Source: Schlegelella_A sp963778525 (GTDB lineage Bacteria > Pseudomonadota > Gammaproteobacteria > Burkholderiales > Burkholderiaceae_C). From it: a stretch of DNA of 64,000 nucleotides. Position numbers and translations under genes: made by a program. The DNA lies in NCBI GenBank assembly GCA_963778525.1, contig CAVZUJ010000003.1, positions 62,001 to 126,000 of the forward strand. The letters run 5' to 3'. Shown here piece after piece: positions 17,412-27,492 of the stretch. The notes beneath the pieces were generated by a model. It ran no database searches. It had not been told where the DNA came from and saw nothing but the letters and a program-made list of their open reading frames with translations. Within the stretch, counting starts at the first letter, position 1; every line of letters starts with the position of its first letter.

Positions 17412-18200
17412 ATGACCCTGTGCCTGACCGAGAAGTCCGCGCGGTTTCGCGCCCTGCACGAGCGCCCGGGCGCGTTCATCATCGCCAATCCCTGGGACAC
17501 CGGTTCGGCCCGGACGCTGGCCGGCCTCGGCTTCGAAGCCCTGGCAACCTCGAGCGGCGCTTCCGCCGGCGCGCGCGGCAAGAAGGACGGCGAGCTGTCG
17601 CGCGACGATGTCCTGCGCCACGCCCGCGAGATCGTCGAGGCCACCGACCTGCCGGTCTCGGCCGATCTTGAAAACGGCTTCGGAGCTTCGCCCGAGCATG
17701 TGGCCGAGACCATCCGTCTGGCCGGCGAGGCCGGCCTGGTCGGCGGCTCGATCGAAGACTTCACCGGCGACAAGAGCCAGCCGTTCTACGACCTCGGCCT
17801 GGCCGTCGAGCGAATCGCTGCCGCCGTCGCCGCTGCCCGAGCCCTGCCAATCCCGTTCATGCTGACCGCGCGCTGCGAGAACTTCCTGCGCGGCAAGGCC
17901 GACCTCGACGACACCATCGCCCGCTTGCGCGCCTACGAGGCGGCCGGCGCCGACGTGCTCTTCGCACCCGGCCTGCCCGATCTCGACAGCGTGCGCGCCG
18001 TCTGCTCGGCGCTCGAGAAGCCCTTCAACTTCATGGTCGGCATGCCCGGCAAGTCCTTCAGCGTCGCCGCGCTCGAGGCGGCCGGCGTAAAACGGATCAG
18101 CCTGGCGACTTCGCTCTATCGCGCTGCGATGAAAGCGGTGCGCGAGGCGGTCGGCGAGATCCGCACGACCGGCACCTTCGGCTTCGTCGATCGCTTGTGA
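17412..18200 (+). CDS. Isocitrate lyase/PEP mutase superfamily enzyme
   Basis: A 262-residue (beta/alpha)8 enzyme. Recognisable blocks are AFIIANPWDTGSAR, LPVSADLENGFG (metal/substrate loop), GGSIEDF and FMLTARCENFLRG. The superfamily makes or breaks C-C or C-P bonds next to a carboxylate: methylisocitrate lyase, oxaloacetate decarboxylase, PEP mutase, phosphonopyruvate hydrolase. The PEP mutase motif EDKxxPKxNS and the isocitrate lyase KKCGH loop are both absent, so the reaction is open. It sits between binding protein and permease of one ABC importer and overlaps the permease by GTGA, suggesting it acts on what is imported. Confidence 0.8.
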   Translation: MTLCLTEKSARFRALHERPGAFIIANPWDTGSARTLAGLGFEALATSSGASAGARGKKDGELSRDDVLRHAREIVEATDLPVSADLENGFGASPEHVAETIRLAGEAGLVGGSIEDFTGDKSQPFYDLGLAVERIAAAVAAARALPIPFMLTARCENFLRGKADLDDTIARLRAYEAAGADVLFAPGLPDLDSVRAVCSALEKPFNFMVGMPGKSFSVAALEAAGVKRISLATSLYRAAMKAVREAVGEIRTTGTFGFVDRL

Positions 18201-20409
18201 ACCGAGCCGCCGGGCGCGATCGGTTGCGCTCGACGCTCGTCGCGTGGACCGTCGTCGGCCTGGCCGCGTTCGCGCTCCTGCCCTGGTACCTGGGCCCCGA
18301 CAAGTCGCTGCTCGAGTCGATCCGCCTCGAGTTCAGCGCCCCTGATTCGGCGAGCGGCCTGCGCGCCGCCGGTGCGCTCGGCAAACCCTGGCTGATGGCG
18401 GCACTCGCGGCGCTGGCGCTGTGCGCCGCGGCCTGCTTCGCGCAGGGCCCGCGGCGCGGCCGGCTCGCCGCCGGCGGCGCGGTCCTCGGCCTGGTCGGCA
18501 TTCTCGGCAGCGGTTTTTCGATCGGTGCCGCCGGCTGGTCCTTCGCCTGGCTGAGCGCCGCCTTCGGTGCCCTGCCGGCCGGCCAGCCGGGCATCGGCTG
18601 GGGCGGGGCGCTGACGCTGCTCTCGCTCGTCATGCTGCTCGGTTGCGGCCTGGCCGGCCTCGGCCGCTTTCGCGGCGACGTCTTCGTCGCCTGCGCGGTC
18701 GTCCTCTGCGGCGCGCTCCTGCTGCTGTTCGTCGCCTTGCCGGTCGCGGTGGCGCTGAGCGGCGCCGCCGTCGACGACTCCGGCCATCTCTCGCTGGCAG
18801 CGATCGTCGCGCGCATCGGCACCGGCCACACCTGGGGCCTGGCGTGCCTGGCCGGCGGCGGACGCTGCGGGGTCGCCTGGAACACGCTCTTCCTCGCGGC
18901 GCTGACGGCGGCCGGCACGACCGTGCTCGGAACCATGATCGCGCTCGTCTCCGAGCGCGGCGCGAAGCGCCTGAAGGCGCCGGTCAAGCTCCTTTCGCTG
19001 TTGCCGATCGTGACGCCGCCGTTCGTCGTCGGCCTCGGCCTCATCCTCCTGTTCGGCCGTGCCGGCGTCGTCAACCAGATCCTGGAGTCGGCCTTCGGCA
19101 TCGCGCCGACGCGCTGGTTCTACGGCCTCTTCGGTCTCTGGTTGGCGCAGCTCTTCGCCTTCACGCCGATCGCCTTCCTGATCATGCGCGGCGTCGTCGC
19201 CGGCATCAGCCCTTCGCTCGAGGAAGCCGCGCAGACCTTGCGCGCCGATCGCTGGACCACCTTTCGCACCATCACGCTGCCGCTCCTCAAGCCCGGCCTC
19301 GCGAATGCCTTCCTGGTCGGCTTCATCGAGAGCCTGGCCGACTTCGGCAATCCGATCGTCGTCGGCGGCCAGTACAACGTCCTGTCGACCGATGTCTTCT
19401 TCGCCATCGTCGGCGCGCAGTTCGACCAGGGCCGGGCCGCCTCGCTCGCGCTTTTGCTGTCGGCCTTCGCTCTCGGCGTCTTCGCGCTGCAGCAGCAAGT
19501 GGTGGGCAAGGCCGGCTACACGACCGTTTCCGGCAAGGGCGATGCCGGCGTGCCGATGGCGCTGCCCGCCGGGCTGTCGCGGCGCCATGCTGGCGATCGT
19601 CGGGCCGTGGCTGGCCTTCACCGTCGTCGTCTACCTGTTCGCATTCGCCGGCGGCTTCGTCGCACTCTGGGGTCGCGACTACACGCCTGACCTTGCGCCA
19701 TTTCAGCACCGCCTTCGACATCCAGTGGGGCAACGCCGACGTCGGCGGCGGCATCGTCTGGGCCGGCACGGCCTGGAATTCGCTCTTCACGACCCTGAAG
19801 CTCGCGGCGATCGCAGCGCCGCTCTGCTGCTTCGCTCGGACTCCTGATCTGCGTGGCTCCTGGCGCGGCACGAGTTCCGCGGCCAGGCGGTCTTCGAGTT
19901 CGGCGCCTTGCTCGCCTTCGCGATCCCGGGCACGGTGCTCGGCGTCAGCTACGTGCTGGTCTTCAACGTGCCGCCGTTCGAGCTCACGGGCACGGCGCTG
20001 ATCATCGTGCTGTGCTTCATCTTTCGCAGCCTGCCGGTCGGCGTGCGCGCCGGCGCCGCGGCATTCAAGCAGATCGATCGCTCGCTCGACGAAGCCTCGA
20101 CGATGCTCGCACGCTCGCACCGCGACGACGCTGCGCCGCGTCATCCTGCCGCTGCTCAAGCCGGCGATCGTCGCCGCGCTGGTCTACAGCTTCGTGCGTT
20201 CGATGACGACGGTCTCGGCCGTGATCTTCCTCGTCACCGCCGAGAACGAGCTGGCCACGACCTACATCATTGGCCGGGTCGGCAACGGCGACTACGGCGT
20301 CGCGCTCGCCTACTGCACGGTGCTGATCGTGCTGATGTCGCTGGCGGTGGCGGCGATCCAATGGCTGGTCGGCGAGCGAAGGCTCGGCCGGCGCGTCGCC
20401 GCGGCGTGA
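18197..20409 (+). CDS. ABC importer fused permease, two BPD_transp_1 domains (several frameshifts)
   Basis: Starts at GTG 18197, overlapping the upstream stop (GTGA). An FbpB-type permease with two six-helix halves; the EAA-like loops are seen as SLEEAAQTLRADRWTTFRTITLPLL in part (first half) and RSLDEASTML with RRVILPLLKPAI (second half). The frame is clean to about 19575, then breaks near 19580, 19690, 19835 and 20115, while membrane-protein similarity runs on through each break to a natural end at 20409. Expected length is about 737 residues, normal for fused permeases. I read the breaks as small indel errors. Forms the membrane channel of the importer. Confidence 0.82.
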
Positions 20410-20425
20410 AGCGACCGAGACGACG

Positions 20426-21652
20426 ATGAGCATCGACAGATCTGCGAGCCGCGGCGCGCCGGCATCGAGCTGCGCGGCGTCAGCAAGCGCTACGGCGATT
20501 CGGCCGACGCGCCGCCCGCCGTCGACGACGTGAGCTTCACGATCGCACCCGGCACGCTGACGACGCTGCTCGGCCCGAGCGGCTGCGGCAAGACGACGAC
20601 CCTGCGCATGATCGCCGGGCTGGAGGCGCCGACGGCCGGCAGCGATCTTCATCGGCGGCCGCGACGTCACCTTGCTCGGCCCGGCCGAGCGCAACGTCAG
20701 CATGGTGTTCCAGAGCTATGCGCTGTTTCCGCACATGGACGTCATCGACAACGTCGCCTACGGTCTCGACGTCTCGGGCGTGCCCCGGCGCGAGGCGCGC
20801 GAGCGCGCGCAGGCGGCGATGGCCGGCGTCGGCCTGACGGGCTTCGATGCACGCCTGCCGAGCGAGCTTTCCGGTGGCCAGCAGCAGCGTGTCGCGCTCG
20901 CGCGCGCGCTCGTTCTCGAGCCGGCGGTGCTGCTGTTCGACGAGCCGCTCTCGAACCTCGATGCGCGCCTGCGCCGCTCGATGCGCGAGGAGATCCGCGC
21001 CCTGCAGCAGCGGCTCGCCCTGACGGTGGCCTATGTCACGCACGACCAGGGCGAAGCGCTTGCCGTCAGCGACCGCATCATCGTCATGGAGCGCGGCCGG
21101 ATCGCCCAGGCCGGCACGCCCGACGAGCTCTACGAACGGCCGGCGAGCGAGTTCGTCGCCGGCTTCATGGGCGAGGCGATGCTGTTCGATGCGACCCTGC
21201 GCTCCGACGGCGGCGTGCAGCTCGGGCCGCTGGTGGTGGCGGGCCTCGCGCCGCCCTCGGCCGCAGGTGCCGGGCAGGTGCTCAAGGTCGCCGTGCGCCC
21301 CGAGGCGTGGCGCATCGTGCCGGCGGGCGAAGGCGAGCTGGCCGCGAGCGTGCAGAAGGCGGCCTACCTCGGCAGCACCCGCGAGTACACCTTCGAGACC
21401 GCGCTCGGGCCGATCTTCGTCGTCGCGGCGGAGGCGGCGCGGACCTTGCAGCCGGGCGAGCGCGCGGGCCTGCGCCTGGCCGGGCACGGCGTGGCGATCG
21501 TGCCTGCCGACAATGGCGAATCCGCTATCCGCTGTCGTCGTTTCCCGCTGCGATCTGCAGCGCGCGCTCAGCGGCGCTTTGCTTCGACGAGAACGAGCGC
21601 TGCCGCCGCCGCGGCGAGGGCCAGCAGCGCGCCGGCGACCGCGGCAGCGTGA
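20426..21652 (+). CDS. ABC importer ATP-binding protein, FbpC/PotA type (two frameshifts)
   Basis: Begins at ATG 20426. A missing base near 20437 and an extra base near 20647 split the frame; joined, it reads ELRGVSKRYGDS, Walker A GPSGCGKTT, Q-loop VFQSYALFPHM, signature LSGGQQQRVALARAL, Walker B VLLFDEPLSNLDARL and H-loop THDQ. A C-terminal TOBE-like region (VAVRPEAWRI) follows. It powers the preceding permease. The open frame runs 85 bases into the convergent MFS gene and ends in Ala/Arg-rich residues unlike a normal tail, so the real stop may lie near 21520 with another unseen indel. Confidence 0.85.
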
Positions 21653-23009
21653 AACCTCGCCGTGAACGCCGCGCTGCCCGGGCCGGCCACGAGAACCAGG
21701 CCGACCGTCGCGGTGGCCAGCAGCCCGGCGACACGAGCGGTCGCATTGTTGACGCCCGAAGCCGAGCCGACATGGGCGGCATCGACCGCGCCCATCACCG
21801 CAGCGGTGAGGGGAGCCACGCTCAGAGTCAGGCCGCAGGCGATCACCGCCAGCGCCGGCAAGACGACGCCGATGTAGTCGTGCGAGCCCGGACCGATGCG
21901 GGTGAAAAGCAGGAAGCCAGCGGCGACGATGCAGGGTCCGATCGTCAGCAGCAGGCGAGCGCCGGTGCGCTCGGCCAGCCGCCCGGCGGCGCGCGAGCCG
22001 AGGCCCATGGCGAGGGGTAGCGGCAGCAATGCCGCACCGGCCGCCGCGGCCGAGTAGCCGCCGCCTTCGATCAGGGCATAGGGCAGCAGCACCAGCATGC
22101 CGCCGAGCGCGGCGTAGAGGAAAAGCGTGAGCAGCGTGACGCCGACGAAGGTCCTCGTGCCGAAGAGGGCCAGCGGCATCATCGCCTTGGCGCCCAGCCT
22201 GGCCTCGAGGCCGACGAAGGCGAGCAGCAGCACGGCGCCGGCGACGAGCGACGCGGTGGCCGTGACGTGGCGTTCGCCGCGCCTGCTCCGCTTGCCGCGC
22301 CTGCCGCGCTCGCCGCGGCGGCCGCGGCGTCGCCGATCCGCTCGCGGGCAGCGAGCACGGTCAGGCCGATCGTCAGCAGCGCGAGCCCGGCCGTGGCCAG
22401 CAGGGCACCCACTACATCGAGCGGCGCGGGGTCGTCGCTCTGGCTCTCGTCGACGTACTTCCAGGCCAGCAGCGCGGCGGCGAGCGCGAGCGGCAGGTTG
22501 ATGAGGAAGATCGAGCGCCAGCCGACGAGGTCGATGAGCCAGCCGCCGACGAGCGGCCCGATGGCCCCGGTGATGGCTCCCGCCGCCGCCCAGGTGCCGA
22601 CGGCGCGGCCGCGCGCCTCGCCGCTGAACGCGGCGCCGAGCAGGGCCAGGCTGGCCGGCATCAGAAAGGCCGCGCCGAGTCCCTGGACCACACGGGCCGC
22701 GAGCAGCAGCGCGAAGGTCGGCGCCATGGCGCAGGCGAGCGAGCCGATCGTGAATGCCAGCATGCCGGCCAGGAAAGTGCGCTTGCGGCCCCAGCGGTCT
22801 CCGGCGACGCCGCCGAAGAGCACCAGCGCGCCGAGCGGCAGCAGATAGGCGTTGATCAGCCAGGAGATCGAGGCGCCGCTGGCGCCGAGGCTGCGCTCGA
22901 TGGCCGGCAGGCCGACGTTGACGACCGAGCCGTCGATGAAGGCCAGGCTCGAACCGAGGATGGTGGCGGCGAGCGTTCCCGTGGGATGCGCCGCCCTCGC
23001 GCTCGTCAC
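21568..23009 (-). CDS. MFS drug exporter, DHA2 (EmrB/QacA) family, one frameshift
   Basis: About 480 residues with 14 predicted membrane helices. Start ATG 23009; family motifs are SLAFIDGSVVNVGLPAIE, WLINAYLLPLGAL, GDRWGRKRTFLAG and the motif-C-like GAITGAIGPLVGG. The frame breaks in a GC-only Ala/Arg-rich stretch at about 22235-22330 and resumes (LLLAFVGLEARLGAKAMMPLALF) to 21568. Such pumps export drugs or toxic compounds by proton antiport. It is 9 bases downstream of the DUF2817 gene on the same strand, perhaps one transcript. Substrate unknown. Confidence 0.85.
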
Positions 23010-23018
23010 ATCGTCAAT

Positions 23019-24107
23019 TCAGGCAGCGGGCGCCGACAGGCCGCGCAGCGCGCCGTACGAAGCGTCGAAGGCCTGCGCGACGATCTTGTCTTTCCATTCG
23101 TCGGTATCGGTATAGAACGCGTCGCGCACCTGTTGCTTGATGGCGCGCCGGGTCTCGTCGTCGGTCTGCGGATGGTTCTCGAGCCATTGATCGGCGCGCA
23201 GCGAATTCATGACTTCGGCCTGCGGCAGCGTGCCGTATTCCATGGCCAGTCCGGTGTACTCGGCCTGCGGGCATTCCTCGTAGGCGGCCAGGAACATCAT
23301 GCCGGTCAGCAAGGCCGAGGCCGACGAGCCGTCGTAGATCGACGTCACGGGCCCCCACCACGCCTTGGCGCGGGCGTATGCCTTCGCGTCGTCGCGGGCG
23401 GCGAAGATGCGCTCGCCGTGGCCCGCCGGCCCGAGGCCGGTGTGCAGGTCGATCCAGGCCAGCTTCGCGCAGCGCGTGCCGTGGTCGCGCAGGACCTGGC
23501 GCAGCGTTTCCTGGCTCCAGGTGGGTGCCGTGCCGCCGTAGAAGACGCCGTTGGGATGGCGATGCTGGCCGCTCGAGATGGCCTGCTGCCAGGCCTTCTG
23601 GCCGTGCTCGGCGATGAAGCGCTGCAGCCCCTGGTTCGTCGCTTCATCGGGCGGCCAGACCTCCGGCACGATCAGCTCGGCGAGCTCGTCGTAGCGGGGA
23701 TTGCGCGGCAGCTCGGCCGAGAAGTCGTGAAAGTTGCGGTTCAGGTCGACGTTCTCGTTCGTCGTTCGCCGCCACCAGGAAAAGCCATAGGGATTGAGGG
23801 CGTGGATGTACAGCACGGCGACCCCGGCCTGCTGTGCCGCGTCGTGCCAGGCCGTGTCCTCGAGCATGGCGACCTGCACGCCCGAGCCGCAGAAGCCCTC
23901 GACGCCGTGGCAGGCGCTGGTGACGACAAGCAGCGACGCGGCGTTGCGCGGGCCGTCGCGGGCCACGTCCATCGCCAGCATCTCGCCGTCACGGCCGGGC
24001 AGGGGATGGACATGCGTTTCGACCCCGAGCCCGCGCGAGCGCGCCGCGCCGAAGAACTTGTCGCGGGCTTCGGCGTAGGTCTGCGCGAAATAGCGGGCCG
24101 TGCTCAT
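23019..24107 (-). CDS. DUF2817 protein, M14-like zinc carboxypeptidase/deacylase fold
   Basis: A 362-residue cytosolic protein of the DUF2817 family, related to zinc carboxypeptidases and succinylglutamate desuccinylase. Visible metal-site elements are CHGVEGFCGS (HxxE), NENVDLNRNF and IDLHTGLGP. A late EYGTLP carries a likely catalytic glutamate. Start ATG 24107. It follows the M20 amidohydrolase gene by only 6 bases, so both are probably one operon acting on amide or peptide substrates. The true substrate is not known for the family. Confidence 0.85.
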   Translation of the reverse strand: MSTARYFAQTYAEARDKFFGAARSRGLGVETHVHPLPGRDGEMLAMDVARDGPRNAASLLVVTSACHGVEGFCGSGVQVAMLEDTAWHDAAQQAGVAVLYIHALNPYGFSWWRRTTNENVDLNRNFHDFSAELPRNPRYDELAELIVPEVWPPDEATNQGLQRFIAEHGQKAWQQAISSGQHRHPNGVFYGGTAPTWSQETLRQVLRDHGTRCAKLAWIDLHTGLGPAGHGERIFAARDDAKAYARAKAWWGPVTSIYDGSSASALLTGMMFLAAYEECPQAEYTGLAMEYGTLPQAEVMNSLRADQWLENHPQTDDETRRAIKQQVRDAFYTDTDEWKDKIVAQAFDASYGALRGLSAPAA

Positions 24108-24113
24108 CGGCGG

Positions 24114-25307
24114 TCAGCGCTTCGGCGCCAGCCAGGCTTCGGCGAGGCGGACCCAGAGCGAGCCGCCGAGCGGAATGAGATCGTCATTGAAGTCGTAGCT
24201 GGGGTTGTGCAGCATGCACGGGCCCATGCCGTGGCCGCCGTCGCGATGCTCGCCGTCGCCGTTGCCGATGAGGAAGTAGCAGCCGGGCTTTTCGAGCAGG
24301 AAGTAGCTGAAGTCTTCCGACCCCATCGTCGGCTCGAACTCGTGCACGTTCTCGGCGCCCACCATCTCCTGCATCACCTTGCGCGCGAATTCGGTTTCGG
24401 CCGGATGGTTGATCGTCGGCGGGTAGTTGCGCTTGAACTCGAACTCGCAGGTGGCGCCGAAGGCAGCACAGGTGTTCTCGGCCATCGTCTTCATATGGCC
24501 CTGGATGAGATCGAGCACCTCGAGCGTGAAGGTGCGCACCGTGCCGCGGATCTCGCAGCTGTCGGGCACGACGTTGGTGGCCTCGCCGGTGTGGATCATC
24601 GTCACCGAGATCACGCCCGCGTCGATCGGCCGCTTGTTCCGGCTGATGATGGTCTGGAAGGCGCTCACCATCTGGCAGGCCACCGGCACCGGGTCGATGC
24701 CGTTGTGCGGCATCGCGGCGTGCGAGCCCTTGCCGTGGATCACGATCCTGAACTCGTTGCTCGAGGCGAACGCCGGGCCCGTCTTCAACGCGAACTGGCC
24801 GGCCTTCATGCCGGGCCAGTTGTGCGCCCCGAAGACCGCCTCCATCGGGAACTTCTCGAAGATGCCGTCCTTGATCATCTCGCGTGCGCCGCCACCGCCT
24901 TCTTCAGCCGGCTGGAAGATGAGATAGACGGTGCCGTCGTAGTTGCGGTGCTTCGAGAGGTGCTTGGCCGCGGCCAGCAGCATCGCGGTGTGGCCGTCGT
25001 GGCCGCACGCATGCATCTTTCCGGGATGCGTGCTCTTGTGCGGGAACTGGTTGAACTCGGTGATCGGCAGGGCGTCGATGTCGGCGCGCAGGCCGACGGC
25101 GCGGTTGCTGCTGCCGTTCTTCAGGATCGCGACGATGCCGGTGGTGCCCATGCCGCGATGGATCGGGATGCCCCAGTCGGTGAGTTGCTTCGCAATCAGA
25201 TCCGAGGTGCGCTTTTCCTGGAAGCAGAGCTCGGGATGGGCATGGATGTCGCGTCGCAACGCTGCGATCTGCGCCGCGTCGGCCAGAATGGATTCGATGA
25301 CTTGCAT
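24114..25307 (-). CDS. M20D-family amidohydrolase (hippurate hydrolase/aminoacylase type)
   Basis: ATG 25307 has CGGAG at good spacing, so the longer upstream frame is discarded. The 397-residue enzyme has the M20 metal blocks HACGHDGHTAML, PAEEGGGGAREM and GSEDFSYF, the dimerisation insert (KGSHAAMPHNGIDPV) and LRRDIHAHPELCFQE at the N-terminus. Members hydrolyse N-acyl amino acids, hippurate or similar amides with two metal ions. It leads a two- or three-gene unit with DUF2817 and the MFS exporter and diverges from a molybdoenzyme gene. Confidence 0.9.
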   Translation of the reverse strand: MQVIESILADAAQIAALRRDIHAHPELCFQEKRTSDLIAKQLTDWGIPIHRGMGTTGIVAILKNGSSNRAVGLRADIDALPITEFNQFPHKSTHPGKMHACGHDGHTAMLLAAAKHLSKHRNYDGTVYLIFQPAEEGGGGAREMIKDGIFEKFPMEAVFGAHNWPGMKAGQFALKTGPAFASSNEFRIVIHGKGSHAAMPHNGIDPVPVACQMVSAFQTIISRNKRPIDAGVISVTMIHTGEATNVVPDSCEIRGTVRTFTLEVLDLIQGHMKTMAENTCAAFGATCEFEFKRNYPPTINHPAETEFARKVMQEMVGAENVHEFEPTMGSEDFSYFLLEKPGCYFLIGNGDGEHRDGGHGMGPCMLHNPSYDFNDDLIPLGGSLWVRLAEAWLAPKR

Positions 25308-25401
25308 GGCGGACTCCGTAGAGCGGGCCAGTTTACCCGCGTGAACTGCAGGATGCAGAGCTGCCAAGCCATGTCCGGGACCGTCGATATGCCATAGTTT
25401 C

Positions 25402-27492
25402 GTGGTGACATCGAAACTCGTCCGCGCCGCCTGCCCGCACGATTGCCCCGACACCTGCGCCATCGTGGTCACGGTCGAGGATGGCCGGGCCGTGAAGGTG
25501 CACGGCAATCCTGCCCATCCGCCCACCCACGGCGCGCTGTGCACGAAGGTGTCGCGCTATACCGAGCGCACCTATCACCCGGAGCGGGTGCTGTACCCGC
25601 TGCGGCGGGCCGGACCCAAAGGCAGCGGGCGGTTCGAGCGCACGACCTGGAGCGACGCGCTGACCGACATCGCCGCCCGCCTCACGGCGATCGCCGGGCC
25701 CGAGGGCGGCAACGCCGAAGCGGTCGTGCCTTACAGCTATGCCGGCACGATGGGCATGCTGCAGGGCGAGAGCATGGCCGCGCGCTTCTTCAACCGGCTC
25801 GGTGCCTCGCGCCTCGATCGCACGATCTGCTCGTCGGCCGGCGGTGAAGCGCTGGCCGCGACCTACGGCGCCAAGATCGGCATGCACGTCGAGCACTACG
25901 CCGAGAGCAAGCTGATCGTCATCTGGGGCAGCAACTCGATCACCTCGAACCTGCACTTCTGGACTTATGCGCTGCAGGCCAAGCGGGCCGGCGCGAAGCT
26001 GGTCTGCATCGACCCGCGACGCACGGAGACGGCCGAGCGCTGCCATGCGCACATCGCCTTGCTGCCCGGCACCGACGGCGCCCTGGCGCTCGGCCTGATG
26101 CACGAGCTGATCGTCAACGACTGGCTCGATCACGACTACATCGCGCAGCACACCGAAGGCTGGCCGGCGTTGCGCGAGCGGGCGCTGGCCTGGCCGCCCG
26201 AGCGCGTGGCGGCGGTCTGCGGCATCGCCGCCGACGCGGTGCGCGAGCTGGCGCGCGACTACGGCACCACCCGGCCGGCCGCGATCCGCCTCAACTACGG
26301 CATGCAGCGGGCGCGCGGCGGCGGCAACGCGGTGCGTCTGGTGGCGATCCTGCCGTGCCTCGTCGGCGCCTGGCGCGACCGCGCCGGCGGCATGCTGCTG
26401 TCGAGCTCGGGCTGGTTCCGGCAGGCCCGCAACGACGCAGCGCTGGAGCGGCGCGACCTGCTCGGCGCGCGGCGGCCGCGCACCATCAACATGACCACGA
26501 TCGGCGATGACCTGCTGCGCGAGAGCGGCGAGCGTTTGCCCGACGGCTCGCGCTTCGGTCCGAAGATCGAAGCGCTCGTCGTCTACAACAGCAATCCGGT
26601 GGCGGTCGCGCCGCACTCGAAGCAGGTTGCCGCCGGCTTCGGGCGCGAAGATCTTTTCACCGTCGTGCTCGAGCACTTCATGACCGACACTGCCGACCTC
26701 GCCGACTACGTGCTGCCGGCGACGACGCAGCTCGAGCACCTCGACGTCCACACCGCCTACGGCCACACCTACGCGCTCATCAACGAAGCGGCGATCGCGC
26801 CGCTCGGCGAGGCCAAGGCCAACACGCAGATCTTTCGCGAGCTGGCGGCGCACATGGGATTCGACGACGCGTGCTTCGCCGACAGCGACGAAGACCTGGC
26901 CCGCATGGCCTTGCGGCCGGCGCGCGAAGGCGGCGTCGACTTCGCCGATCTGCGCGAGCACGGCTGGGTCAAGCTCGACATCGCCGAAGCGCCGTTCGCC
27001 GACGGCCACTTCCAGACGCCGAGCGGCAAGTGCCGGATCGATTCGCCCGAGCATGGCGTGCCCGACTACCTGCCCAACTACGAGTCGGCAGCGAGCACGC
27101 CGGAGCTGGCGGCGCGCTATCCGCTGGCGATGATCTCGCCGCCGGAGCGCAACTTCCTCAACTCGAGCTTCGTCAACGTCACCAGCCTGCGTGGCAGCGA
27201 CGCCGAGCCGGTGCTCGAGATCGCCGGCGCCGACGCGGCGGCACGCGGCATCGTCTCGGGCCAGGTCGTGCGCATCTTCAACGAGCGCGGCTCGATCGAG
27301 TGCAAGGCGCTGATCGGCGAGCGGGCGCGCGCCGGCGTCGTCAACGGCATGGGCATCTGGTGGAAGAAGCTGACCGCGGGCGGGCGCAACGTCAACGAGC
27401 TGACGCATCAGGGCCTGACCGATATCGGCCGCGCTCCGACCTTCTACGATTGCCTGGTCGAAGTCGAGCCGGCGTCGCGCCTGCCGGCGTGA
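25402..27492 (+). CDS. Molybdopterin (bis-MGD) oxidoreductase with N-terminal [4Fe-4S] site
   Basis: A 696-residue DMSO-reductase-family enzyme. The cluster ligands are C11, C15, C19 and C47 (CPHDCPDTC then ALC). Molybdopterin-binding segments follow: VIWGSNSITSN, VCIDPRRTETA, YNSNPVAVAP and the C-terminal domain (TPSGKCRIDS, RNFLNSSFVN). GTG 25402 or the next GTG 25405 is the likely start; no ATG fits. No Tat signal is visible, so it is probably cytosolic. Sequence does not reveal the substrate, and no small Fe-S or membrane subunit is adjacent. The next gene overlaps by GTGA. Confidence 0.88.
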   Translation: MVTSKLVRAACPHDCPDTCAIVVTVEDGRAVKVHGNPAHPPTHGALCTKVSRYTERTYHPERVLYPLRRAGPKGSGRFERTTWSDALTDIAARLTAIAGPEGGNAEAVVPYSYAGTMGMLQGESMAARFFNRLGASRLDRTICSSAGGEALAATYGAKIGMHVEHYAESKLIVIWGSNSITSNLHFWTYALQAKRAGAKLVCIDPRRTETAERCHAHIALLPGTDGALALGLMHELIVNDWLDHDYIAQHTEGWPALRERALAWPPERVAAVCGIAADAVRELARDYGTTRPAAIRLNYGMQRARGGGNAVRLVAILPCLVGAWRDRAGGMLLSSSGWFRQARNDAALERRDLLGARRPRTINMTTIGDDLLRESGERLPDGSRFGPKIEALVVYNSNPVAVAPHSKQVAAGFGREDLFTVVLEHFMTDTADLADYVLPATTQLEHLDVHTAYGHTYALINEAAIAPLGEAKANTQIFRELAAHMGFDDACFADSDEDLARMALRPAREGGVDFADLREHGWVKLDIAEAPFADGHFQTPSGKCRIDSPEHGVPDYLPNYESAASTPELAARYPLAMISPPERNFLNSSFVNVTSLRGSDAEPVLEIAGADAAARGIVSGQVVRIFNERGSIECKALIGERARAGVVNGMGIWWKKLTAGGRNVNELTHQGLTDIGRAPTFYDCLVEVEPASRLPA

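Noticed and set aside
14516..17773. Very long open frame on the minus strand over zwf, the binding protein and the PEP-mutase-family gene
   Set aside because: It is an antisense shadow caused by high GC; its residues are Arg/Ala/Gly-rich without motifs, and the real genes in other frames are clear.
22986..25397. 803-codon plus-strand frame opposite the DUF2817 and M20 genes
   Set aside because: No recognisable domains; it mirrors two well-supported minus-strand enzymes.
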